DNA from: an uncultured Muribaculaceae bacterium
GTDB taxonomy: Bacteria > Bacteroidota > Bacteroidia > Bacteroidales > Muribaculaceae
Length of the DNA stretch: 29,533 nucleotides
Reading direction: 5' to 3'
Assembly (NCBI GenBank): GCA_910583775.1
Contig: CAJTYD010000031.1
Location: 1 to 29,533, forward strand
Shown here: positions 22,135 through 28,049 of the stretch, piece after piece
Layout: the number at the start of each line of letters is the position of its first letter
How positions within the stretch are numbered: the stretch's first letter is position 1
Made by a program: the position numbers and the translations under genes
Notes under the pieces: model-generated
Told to the model about the DNA's origin: nothing
The model's input: the letters and a program-made list of their open reading frames with translations, nothing else
Databases searched by the model: none

Positions 22135-22185
22135 CCGTCGTTTGCTGTCCAGGCCTCGAGCTCTGATGCGAAGAGCTCCGCGCCT
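22135..22185 (+). repeat. 51-bp direct repeat, copy 2 (reaches transposase stop codon)
   Basis: Begins CCGTCGTTTGCTGTCCAGGC and differs from copy 1 at only a few positions (mainly GGCTCGG versus TCCAGG, and C versus T after GAGCTC). Its end overlaps the stop codon of the transposase gene at 22184-22186. Confidence 0.8.
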
Positions 22186-24202
22186 ATAGCGCCGCCGCTG
22201 CCCGCGCCCTGATGTCTCCGATATCGAATTCATAATTCTCATAATCATCTTCCGCCTGTGCCGTAACCGGAGCCGCCACAGGCGCCCCCTGGGCCGCCAC
22301 CACGGCTTCCTTGAAGCCCCGAGCGTCCATCATTCCCACCCGGTTGATGCTCCGCTTCTCCACGTAGCTGTTGAATTCCGAGATCCGCTTCCGCTGCTCG
22401 ATGAAGATCCGCTCGTCCTCCTCCGTCTGCTCGGCCCGTGCCGTGCAGTAAGTTCCCGGATTCTCAAGCCGGCAGATAAATCGCCCGTCCTGATAGATGA
22501 ACATATCCCGGATCTCATCCTGATCATCGGTCAGATAACAGGCCTCCACCTTATAGTTGTTCGGCTCAAGCCGTTCGAGACTCGCCGTCCCGTCGATCCA
22601 CCAGTCCGCGCCCTTCACCCTGCAATACGAATTCCTCCGGATCGTCGTCGATACCCGCTCCCCGATGTAGTAGGCAAGCGTCTGCTTGTCGAGTGGCCTC
22701 AGCGTCGGGTTGATGTTCCGCTTGAAAACCTCCCACCGAGTCATCCCCGGATACTTCTTCTGATTCTCGTGCAGCGAGTTGTTATACTGCCTGATATCCT
22801 CCATATCCTCCGCGATCAGCTCGTCCCAGCTGTAATATTCCTTCTCGACGTAGGTGTTGTTCAGCTCGTCGAAAACCTTCGTGCTCTCCGTCCGGTAACG
22901 CGGGTTCTTCGCGAAGAACCGTCCGATCCCGAAATGGTTCTTGTGCTCGATCGAGCGCTTTTTCCCGCCGTTCCGGTGCTCCGCATGCTTCTCCTGTGAA
23001 TTCATCGGCGCGCAGAACCTCACGTATCTGAAAACCTTCCCCGCCTTCAGGAAGCTCTCCCTCCATTGGCTCATCAGATGGTTCTCTACCTCCACCTCCG
23101 CCGGACAGCCCCATCCGTTGCGGTCCAGAAGCCGGAACATGTTCCTGAACATCTCGACAACCAGATCCGCGTTCTTGCTCCGGTTGTAGGCATACCCGAT
23201 GCAGCATCCGCTCGTAACATCATAGGCGTAATAGGCCTTCGGCCGCAGTCGTGTGTCCTTGAGCTTGCGCGGAAGATCCCGGTCATCAAACGATACCTTC
23301 GACAGCGAGAACTCCCCGTGATGGCGGTGCATGTGCGGCATCGTCTCGTGCATGAACGCCGTGTAGCTAAGCTGGCGGTGCTCGATAAGAAGCCTGTTGC
23401 TCGGCTTGTTCAGATACCGCGTCACCGTCGCCTCGCTCAGCGTCTTCGGATTCCCCTCCCGGTCCGTGAAATCGGCCGGGTCATAGAGTGCTCCCGTCTC
23501 CGAATCCCAGATCTCAAGCTCACCCGTCACAAACGCGTTGTAATATTCGAGCACATCCTTCGCCCATGGCTTGTTCTCCTGGACAGCTATCGACAGGATC
23601 AGTCGCTCTGTCTTGAAATCCACCTTCCTGGCTCCCTGGTTGCCGAACTTCGCGCTGATCAGAGCCGCATAGCCCTCACGCTTGTAGTCGTTCACCTTCT
23701 TCCGGAAACGCAGTGACGACGTCGGAAGCGTATGCCCGAACCTGACCTTCAGTATCTCGATCGCCGAGGTCATCTGTTCCCAGTCGTAACGCTCACCCAT
23801 AAGCCGCTTGTAGGCCCGCGCGTTGTCGTAGAGCTTGATGCACGTGTTCAGAACCGACGCGTTCGTAACATACTCCTCCGCCGTCGGCCCCGGCAGCTCG
23901 ATCCCGCATTCCTCCTTCGAGAAGTAATACGCCGTCGCCCGCTGGTCCCGCTCGTAATTGCTCACGATCCATTCCTGAAGACGCGTCTCCTTCTCGTTCG
24001 GATACCGCTCCTTCACAAGATCCCTGTATTTATCCGGCAGACTATCCACCGATATCAGCGCGTAGTTGCCAAGGCCTTTGCCCTGCCTTACAACCGTAAG
24101 CTTATTTCGATGAGCGAGCAGTTTGTAGTTGGAAGCCGTCATTATGCCTCCGTCCACAAGCTCGTTGCGCGATATGCAGAATATGCCTTTACAATACTCC
24201 AT
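22184..24202 (-). CDS. MuA-like transposase
   Basis: A 672-residue DDE transposase. N-terminal DNA-binding domains (residues 1-200, including ISRNELVDGGIMTASNYKLLAHRNKL), a catalytic core with VSFDDRDLPRKL (D306/D307) and YYAYDVTSG, a second acidic position at EVEVENHL (E373, spaced 66 from D307), and a third at NSQEKHAEH (E404 or E408), then a beta-barrel and C-terminal region rich in charged residues. It excises and joins phage ends during integration and replicative transposition. Family note: the second catalytic residue of MuA is aspartate; here it appears to be glutamate, which I recall in other Bacteroidales relatives. Start at 24202 fits the family N-terminus. Confidence 0.95.
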   Translation of the reverse strand: MEYCKGIFCISRNELVDGGIMTASNYKLLAHRNKLTVVRQGKGLGNYALISVDSLPDKYRDLVKERYPNEKETRLQEWIVSNYERDQRATAYYFSKEECGIELPGPTAEEYVTNASVLNTCIKLYDNARAYKRLMGERYDWEQMTSAIEILKVRFGHTLPTSSLRFRKKVNDYKREGYAALISAKFGNQGARKVDFKTERLILSIAVQENKPWAKDVLEYYNAFVTGELEIWDSETGALYDPADFTDREGNPKTLSEATVTRYLNKPSNRLLIEHRQLSYTAFMHETMPHMHRHHGEFSLSKVSFDDRDLPRKLKDTRLRPKAYYAYDVTSGCCIGYAYNRSKNADLVVEMFRNMFRLLDRNGWGCPAEVEVENHLMSQWRESFLKAGKVFRYVRFCAPMNSQEKHAEHRNGGKKRSIEHKNHFGIGRFFAKNPRYRTESTKVFDELNNTYVEKEYYSWDELIAEDMEDIRQYNNSLHENQKKYPGMTRWEVFKRNINPTLRPLDKQTLAYYIGERVSTTIRRNSYCRVKGADWWIDGTASLERLEPNNYKVEACYLTDDQDEIRDMFIYQDGRFICRLENPGTYCTARAEQTEEDERIFIEQRKRISEFNSYVEKRSINRVGMMDARGFKEAVVAAQGAPVAAPVTAQAEDDYENYEFDIGDIRARAAAAL

Positions 24203-24252
24203 TTTTTATCTCCTTTCTCTCCCTTATCCTTTCTCCACTCCTCCGAACAGGC

Positions 24253-24645
24253 TCACGCCACACCGAATCCCTTAAGCGAACATGCCTCTTTCTGCATCTC
24301 GAATATCATCGTTACGTTCACGTTCTCCCGGCGCTCCAGTAGCTCATCTTTATGCCAGAGCTCCCCATGTCCGTCTTCGCGGAAGAACCGTAGCAACGCC
24401 CCGTTAGGGAAACGCTGCTCCATCACGCCGTCTGCCGTGTGGATTGTCTCCATCTCCTTCAGCATCACCATGATTTTTCCACCGCGCTCCAACGCTGCCT
24501 TCCGGATCTTCCCTCGGATCTCTGTCTCCGGATTCCCCAGATCAAGTGCGTTATATATCGTCCGCTCAGTCACCCCGAAAATCTTCATCAAAACCTTCCG
24601 GCCGTCCTTAGTGACCGATATCTCTCTCTTTGCTATCTCGCCCAT
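24253..24645 (-). CDS. Early helix-turn-helix protein, unknown
   Basis: A 130-residue protein. The N-terminal half has a likely helix-turn-helix (VLMKIFGVTERTIYNALDLGNPETEIRGKIRKAALERG), with the TERTIYNAL signature of a recognition helix. The C-terminal half shows alternating hydrophobic residues (TADGVMEQRFPNGALLRFF). It lies 50 bases upstream of the transposase gene, in the position where related phages have Ner-like or small regulatory proteins. Its start faces the start of the rightward gene at 24702 with a promoter-like segment in between. Confidence 0.7.
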   Translation of the reverse strand: MGEIAKREISVTKDGRKVLMKIFGVTERTIYNALDLGNPETEIRGKIRKAALERGGKIMVMLKEMETIHTADGVMEQRFPNGALLRFFREDGHGELWHKDELLERRENVNVTMIFEMQKEACSLKGFGVA

Positions 24646-24658
24646 ATTTATATCTTTA
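24629..24658 (+). promoter_or_regulatory. Candidate promoter for the gene at 24702
   Basis: TTTG at 24629-24632, 18 bases, TATCTTTA at 24651-24658. This is close to the Bacteroidota pattern (TTTG, about 19, TAnnTTTG) with one mismatch at the last base. Confidence 0.45.
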
Positions 24659-24701
24659 CGAAAATTTTATATACAATCCGTTTCACTAATCAAAATCAAT
24701 T

Positions 24702-25091
24702 ATGTCGAACCCGGCTAAACGTGATAGATCATGGCGACTCGTCTGCCTTCTGAACTCATACGGTATTCCCGAATCTGACCGGATGTTAAATGCCGCCCGT
24801 GAATTGCTACGTAATCTTGCAGCGATTCGAGGACTTGAGTGCGTCTGGGAAGAAAAAATCCAATTCTCTTCGAGGTTTCCCGAATTCGACACTCTAAGTG
24901 ACTTATATTCTCGTGTAGACGTTGTGCATCTCCGTCCTCTACCGCACTCAGAAGAGTCTGAAAAGTCCATTCGCCATCTGATCCGGCTGATTTTCCGCAA
25001 ATGTTGCGTGCCCGCTCCTGTTGCTCTGAGTGTTGTGGATCCTGAACTGCTTGAGAGATTCCCGTTAAATGGTAAAGTCCTTTTTCCATAA
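24702..25091 (+). CDS. Rightward small gene inside the early region, unknown
   Basis: A 129-residue protein, MSNPAKRDRSWRLVCLLNSYGIPE, mixed alpha/beta with no motif I recognise. A promoter-like TTTG-18-TATCTTTA lies 43 bases upstream. It runs against the leftward early genes on both sides, so the leftward transcript would be antisense to it. An opposite-strand open frame covers the same bases, but its composition looks less protein-like. Moderate confidence that this strand is the coding one. Confidence 0.55.
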   Translation: MSNPAKRDRSWRLVCLLNSYGIPESDRMLNAARELLRNLAAIRGLECVWEEKIQFSSRFPEFDTLSDLYSRVDVVHLRPLPHSEESEKSIRHLIRLIFRKCCVPAPVALSVVDPELLERFPLNGKVLFP

Positions 25092-25093
25092 TC

Positions 25094-25312
25094 TCATTTT
25101 AAAACTGCGTTGTCAATTTTCTCAATAATCTCTTCAAGCCCGAACTGAGTCGATACCAGTAACCCGTAATGAATCGATAGTTCACGTTCGCACACATCGT
25201 GTGCTTCCTCGAACTGGTCGAGCACATCCTTAACGTCGTTGAGGTTCTGAGTGAGACTCTTTCTCAGTAGCGTCACGGCTATCGCCGCCCTCTTCTCTGT
25301 TTCCTTTTTCAT
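25094..25312 (-). CDS. Small early helical protein, unknown
   Basis: A 72-residue helical, charged protein: MKKETEKRAAIAVTLLRKSLTQNLNDVKDVLDQFEEAHDVC and so on. It starts 26 bases downstream of the tRNA-like sequence on the same strand and could share its transcript. It converges with the rightward gene ending at 25091 with 2 bases between the stops. No membrane segment or enzymatic motif. The size and place fit the small early proteins of transposable phages. Confidence 0.65.
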   Translation of the reverse strand: MKKETEKRAAIAVTLLRKSLTQNLNDVKDVLDQFEEAHDVCERELSIHYGLLVSTQFGLEEIIEKIDNAVLK

Positions 25313-25338
25313 AATTTCATATTTTATTGATGATTTGT

Positions 25339-25419
25339 AGGAGGGCTCGGACTCGAACCGAGGACCATAACAGTCGGATTGGTTACCGCCGTTTGTTCTG
25401 CCAACTGAACTACCCTCCC
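25339..25419 (-). tRNA. tRNA-like sequence with aberrant anticodon arm
   Basis: On the minus strand: acceptor GGGAGGG (25413-25419) pairs with CCCTCCT (25339-25345) with one G-T end pair; U8-A9; D stem GTTC/GAAC with loop AGTTGGCA carrying A14, G18, G19 and A21; T stem CTCGG/CCGAG with loop TTCGAGT (25346-25362). Discriminator A follows; CCA is not encoded. Between the D and T stems are 32 bases instead of about 22-23, and no 5-bp anticodon stem with a 7-base loop can be drawn; the best is CGG/CCG with an 11-base loop. A GGTAACC palindrome and a CTGTTAT segment (Asn-like loop) occur there. A degenerate tRNA or a tRNA mimic. Confidence 0.6.
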
Positions 25420-25430
25420 TGACTCCAAAG

Positions 25431-25466
25431 CTCTCTTTTACTGTGTTGAGGCGGAAGCCGAATTTA
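25431..25466 (+). repeat. Dispersed polar repeat, copy J
   Basis: CTCTCTTTTACTGTGTTGAG then GCGGAAGCCGAATTTAAA. Single-unit copy between the tRNA-like sequence and the rightward gene at 25527. Confidence 0.8.
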
Positions 25467-25471
25467 AATCC

Positions 25472-25502
25472 TTGTTTCTCCTCCCGCTTTTTGCTATCTT
25501 TA
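25472..25502 (+). promoter_or_regulatory. Candidate promoter for the gene at 25527
   Basis: TTG at 25472-25474, 20 bases, TATCTTTA at 25495-25502. Close to the Bacteroidota pattern. It supports the rightward reading of the following open frame. Confidence 0.5.
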
Positions 25503-25526
25503 CAGAAAATTCAAAATAGTAATTAT

Positions 25527-25928
25527 ATGAACATCGAATTTGAAATGCTCAAAGCTCAGCATGAGGCGTTAAGAACTTATTTTATATCTCTTCTGCCGTA
25601 TATTTATCGTACTCATCCTGACCAGAAGCGGGACGGTAGCAAGACTTGGCTTGCCAAATATCTCCTTTGGCGTTTCGAACGAGAAAATCTTGCTCCATTA
25701 GATTATACACAGTCGCTTTCATCTCCTGAGAAAGAACGGATAGGTCACCGACGCTTTCAATTGCAAGTCCTGATGGATGTAGCTTATATCCGGGGAGACC
25801 TTCAACGATACGACATACTTCGCCGAGTCGCTCCAGCCGATCGGGATCTCGCAGACACCGTCTACAATCGCTCAGATGGCTCTGAAGCTGGCATGTGCAG
25901 GGTGATTGATGAGATCTATCGGCATTAG
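25527..25928 (+). CDS. Rightward small gene next to the repressor, unknown
   Basis: A 133-residue protein from ATG 25527 (MNIEFEMLKAQHEALRTYF); the frame is open further upstream through the repeat, which I regard as leader. It is rich in aromatic residues and helices (TWLAKYLLWRFERENL, LMDVAYIRGDLQRYDILRRV). A TTG-20-TATCTTTA promoter ends 24 bases before it. An opposite-strand frame (25582-25983, minus, starting MRKETRAREK) also covers most of it and lies just downstream of the leftward early promoter, so the true coding strand is not settled; I prefer this one on composition. Confidence 0.5.
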   Translation: MNIEFEMLKAQHEALRTYFISLLPYIYRTHPDQKRDGSKTWLAKYLLWRFERENLAPLDYTQSLSSPEKERIGHRRFQLQVLMDVAYIRGDLQRYDILRRVAPADRDLADTVYNRSDGSEAGMCRVIDEIYRH

Positions 25929-26024
25929 CCTTTTTCTCCTCGAACTCCCTCTCTTTCTCCCTCGCTCTTGTCTCTTTTCTCATTTTTTTGTATCTTTGGA
26001 CGCGATTCATTATTGAATCTGTTG

Positions 26025-26055
26025 CAAAGATAATACGCAAATGCGAATATTGCAA
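26025..26055 (-). promoter_or_regulatory. Leftward early promoter (repressor-controlled)
   Basis: On the minus strand TTG (26053-26055), 20 bases, TATCTTTG (26025-26032), an exact Bacteroidota primary promoter. The spacer contains the operator-like CGCAAATGCGAATATT at 26036-26051, so bound repressor would block it. This is the expected lytic promoter for the transposition operon. Confidence 0.7.
26036..26051 (+). promoter_or_regulatory. Repressor operator candidate O1
   Basis: CGCAAATGCGAATATT; the core CGCAAATGCG is a near-perfect palindrome. It lies in the spacer of the leftward promoter. It is repeated inverted at 26074-26090 and directly at 26262-26277. Confidence 0.65.
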
Positions 26056-26073
26056 GAAATTTGATGTTAAATT

Positions 26074-26090
26074 TTCGCATTTGCGAATAA
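26074..26090 (-). promoter_or_regulatory. Repressor operator candidate O2
   Basis: TTCGCATTTGCGAATAA on the plus strand, the inverse of O1 apart from the flanks, ending 13 bases before the repressor start codon. Position suits autoregulation of the repressor gene. Confidence 0.65.
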
Positions 26091-26103
26091 TTTTTTACAG
26101 AAT

Positions 26104-26826
26104 ATGACAATCAATGAGAGGTTTCAGGCTATTATCGATCTAAAATATAATGGCAATAAAAGCGCCTTTGCTAAGGCTGTTGGTGTAGGTCCCACAGTGG
26201 TAGAGAATGTAGTTGGCGGTCGTAAGGGTAAGCCGTCCTTTGATTTCTTAGAGAAAGTTTGCGCAAATGCGAATATTTCGGAGGAATGGATTTTATCTGG
26301 TCGAGGCGATATGCTTAAAACGAAAGAGACCTTAGGAGATTCCCCCTTGGCCAAAATGCCTGTCTCTTACTGCAAAGATAATAAAAATCTACCTGATTCA
26401 CAAGAAAATATTGACGATGTTGAAGAGGAGGAGGTTGAGACAAGACCCCGAATCCCTTACGAAGCAGCCGCCGGTTCCCTCTCGATCGCGATGGAAGGCA
26501 TTACCGACGAGCAGTGCGAGCAACTCCCAGTCATCTCAACGCTCCCTCGTTATGACTTCACTATCATCGTGCGCGGAAACTCCATGGAACCCGAATTCCA
26601 CTCCGGTGATGAGATTGCCTGTGCTTTTGTCAGCGAAAAGAGATTCATACAGTGGGGCAGGACTCACGTCCTCGATACGGCCGATGGCATCCTCCTCAAA
26701 AAGATCTTTCATCAGGGAAAGGATCTCCTCTGCCGCTCCTTTAATCCCGAATACCCTGATTTCACCATCCCCAAAGACGAGATCTACCACATGGCGATCG
26801 TCGTCGGCCTCGTCCGCAGCTTCTGA
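26104..26826 (+). CDS. CI/LexA-type phage repressor (S24 peptidase)
   Basis: A 240-residue repressor. The N-terminal 65 residues are a helix-turn-helix (NKSAFAKAVGVGPTVVENVVGGRKGKPSFDFLEKVCANA), then an acidic linker (DDVEEEEVETRP) and an S24 domain. Self-cleavage elements are visible: the A123-G124 bond in YEAAAGSL, nucleophile S160 in VRGNSMEPEF and base K199 in GILLKK. So the prophage may be inducible by DNA damage through RecA. It is divergent from the early operon with two operator candidates upstream and one inside its own coding sequence (26262-26277). The sequence shifts from A/T-rich in the HTH half to G/C-rich in the S24 half, suggesting domain exchange. Confidence 0.93.
   Translation: MTINERFQAIIDLKYNGNKSAFAKAVGVGPTVVENVVGGRKGKPSFDFLEKVCANANISEEWILSGRGDMLKTKETLGDSPLAKMPVSYCKDNKNLPDSQENIDDVEEEEVETRPRIPYEAAAGSLSIAMEGITDEQCEQLPVISTLPRYDFTIIVRGNSMEPEFHSGDEIACAFVSEKRFIQWGRTHVLDTADGILLKKIFHQGKDLLCRSFNPEYPDFTIPKDEIYHMAIVVGLVRSF
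26262..26277 (+). promoter_or_regulatory. Intragenic operator candidate O3
   Basis: CGCAAATGCGAATATT, identical to O1 over 16 bases, inside the repressor reading frame (codons for A-N-A-N-I). It could act in looping or as a roadblock, or be coincidence at the protein level. Confidence 0.5.
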
Positions 26827-27086
26827 CCCTCCCGCGTCCCCATCCCGTTCTCTCACTCTCTCCTCCCGCTCCCTTTCCAACCCCCTTTTTGCCTCTTTCC
26901 CCCTCTTTTTGTCGCAATTTTAACCTCAAAATCCCTCTAACTCCCTGATTCATCCCTATATTAATAAGGAGTAATTTAAAAGGGGTGGGGGTCGTTAGGT
27001 CGAAACGAAACGCCCTTTTTCGCGAGATAGACGAAAAAACGGGTATGTTCCCCCCCTAAGCTATTTGCATGCCAAAAACTCAAATC

Positions 27087-27144
27087 TGTAACCCTAAACT
27101 TTTCAAAATGTAACCCTAAACTGTAACCCTAAGTGTAACCCTAA
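27087..27144 (+). repeat. Four-copy TGTAACCCTAA array
   Basis: Copies at 27087, 27109, 27122 and 27134; the first two extend to TGTAACCCTAAACT. Spacings are 22, 13 and 12 bases, near one to two helical turns. An iteron-like arrangement suggests a protein binding array. Confidence 0.7.
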
Positions 27145-27173
27145 CGCAAAAATCAAACCGTTCGAACAAAAAA

Positions 27174-27195
27174 ACGGGAGCCAGACGGCTCCCGT
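27174..27195 (-). terminator. Leftward intrinsic terminator
   Basis: Perfect 9-bp stem ACGGGAGCC/GGCTCCCGT with a 4-base loop; on the minus strand it is followed by TTTTTT. It would stop transcription of the small leftward gene at 27284-27505 before it meets the repressor gene. Confidence 0.75.
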
Positions 27196-27220
27196 AATTC
27201 GTGTTTCTAATCCTGTTCAA

Positions 27221-27238
27221 AGAGGCTTCAAAGCCTCT
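27221..27238. terminator. Small hairpin, possible terminator
   Basis: AGAGGCTTCAAAGCCTCT: 7-bp stem with a 4-base loop, just past the stop of the leftward small gene. The T-run after it is weak, so its role is unclear. Confidence 0.35.
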
Positions 27239-27283
27239 CTTTCGGCCTTAAAATGTCATTCAGATCTTGCAGGCATCAAGCCC

Positions 27284-27505
27284 CTATCCATCGTTTCTGG
27301 AGCAGGAGATAAGCTCAGACTGCTTGATGATCGCCTTCCGCGTCACTACCGTGCCGCCGCCCGATAGACCGGCGTGCTGAAGATAATCCTTGCCAGCTCC
27401 GACATCCTCCGGCGAAAGCACCGTAAAGATCGCCGCGATCGATCCGAAGTAATAATCCTTCCGCTTCCCACACAGATGCACATGTACAACCTTAATTCTC
27501 CTCAT
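27284..27505 (-). CDS. Small accessory protein common in Bacteroidales
   Basis: A 73-residue protein from the ATG at 27505, MRRIKVVHVHLCGKRKDYYF. The block GSIAAIFTVLSPEDVGAGKDYLQHAGLSGGGTVVTRKAIIKQSELI is of a small family I know as hypothetical proteins in Bacteroides genomes. The longer frame upstream (to 27742) has no sign of coding and was not used. A TATATTTG element (27522-27529, minus strand) lies 17 bases upstream, so it probably has its own promoter, and a terminator follows. Placed between repressor and phage end, it looks like a lysogeny-expressed accessory gene. Confidence 0.75.
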   Translation of the reverse strand: MRRIKVVHVHLCGKRKDYYFGSIAAIFTVLSPEDVGAGKDYLQHAGLSGGGTVVTRKAIIKQSELISCSRNDG

Positions 27506-27521
27506 ATCTAAAATTTTTATA

Positions 27522-27529
27522 CAAATATA
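27522..27529 (-). promoter_or_regulatory. -7 element of the accessory gene promoter
   Basis: TATATTTG on the minus strand, an exact TAnnTTTG match, 17 bases before the ATG at 27505, in a very A/T-rich segment. No clear -33 TTG at the usual distance. Confidence 0.5.
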
Positions 27530-27632
27530 CGAAATATCTGCTATATAGAATATATTAAAAATTTTAAATTTAAAAGAAGTGGATAAAAGACCATCCAACA
27601 ATCCATTAAGAAACCATAATTGCCGGCAATGA

Positions 27633-27920
27633 TCATCTTGAAATATCGATTGAGGAACACATCCGCATTCGCTGTCCATGCTCCCGAGCCGGAAGGCGAG
27701 AGGCATCATCATCCAAGCCTCCCGGAAGCGATTTAAACGCATCCTGAGCCGTCTTAAAACTCATCCAAGCCTCACATTCCAAAGTCCTCGTAAAACACGC
27801 ACCTCCATCGCCCCGAATAGGCTCATACCACCCTCCGTCTTCCCCATGTAAATCCATGTCAAATCCATGTAAAGCAAAAGCGGCAGAAAGGGCATCCTTT
27901 CGCCGCCAAATGTAAAGCAA
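27633..27920 (-). CDS. Possible small open frame near the phage right end
   Basis: A 95-residue frame beginning at a TTG (27920); the first ATG gives a product beginning MDLHGEDGGWYEPIRGDGG. The middle (CFTRTLECEAWMSFKTAQDAFKSLPGG) is protein-like, but there is no recognised family and no clear promoter, and the frame runs through short ATCCATGT and ATGTAAAGCAAA repeats. It may be a decayed gene or chance. Confidence 0.3.
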   Translation of the reverse strand: MLYIWRRKDALSAAFALHGFDMDLHGEDGGWYEPIRGDGGACFTRTLECEAWMSFKTAQDAFKSLPGGLDDDASRLPAREHGQRMRMCSSIDISR

Positions 27921-27942
27921 ATGTAAACCAACGTCAACTTTT

Positions 27943-27958
27943 TATACGCTTCGTTTTA
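27943..27958 (+). repeat. End-proximal direct repeat, copy 1 (transposase site candidate)
   Basis: TATACGCTTCGTTTTA, identical to 28034-28049 and 91 bases from it. Repeated sites near a phage terminus are what MuA-type transposases bind. Confidence 0.6.
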
Positions 27959-28033
27959 CATCGTCAATTTCGCCCCATCCTCCTAACCTCCTAACAGTCA
28001 ACCAACTTCCCCGCCAATCCCCAACCACCAAAA

Positions 28034-28049
28034 TATACGCTTCGTTTTA
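28034..28049 (+). repeat. End-proximal direct repeat, copy 2 (transposase site candidate)
   Basis: TATACGCTTCGTTTTA, ending about 15 bases inside the proposed phage terminus. It supplies the stop codon (28047-28049) of the truncated mod frame. Confidence 0.6.

Larger units (their letters stand above)
26827..27283. other. Gene-free segment downstream of the repressor
   Basis: A 457-base stretch without a supportable gene. It begins with a pyrimidine-rich tract (26827-26920), then an A/T-rich stretch, a G-run (about 26984-26992), CGAAACGAAACGCCC near 27000, the TGTAACCCTAA array (27087-27144) and two hairpins (27174-27195, 27221-27238). Confidence 0.6.

Noticed and set aside
23066..24718. Two long plus-strand frames opposite the transposase (23066-23716 and 23732-24718)
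   Set aside because: Low-complexity, arginine-rich shadows of the transposase coding strand with no family resemblance.
25363..25394. Suppressor (CTA) anticodon in the tRNA-like sequence that could read the amber codon at 19806
   Set aside because: No CTA occurs in the anticodon region, and no standard anticodon arm can be folded.
27087..27144. Telomere-like CCCTAA repeats
   Set aside because: Only four copies embedded in TGTAACCCTAA with variable spacing in a bacterial prophage; resemblance to telomeric DNA is coincidental.
27838..27930. CRISPR-like array from repeated ATCCATGT and ATGTAAAGCAAA words
   Set aside because: Repeat units are too short and irregular, with no uniform spacers and no cas genes; more likely phage-end repeats.
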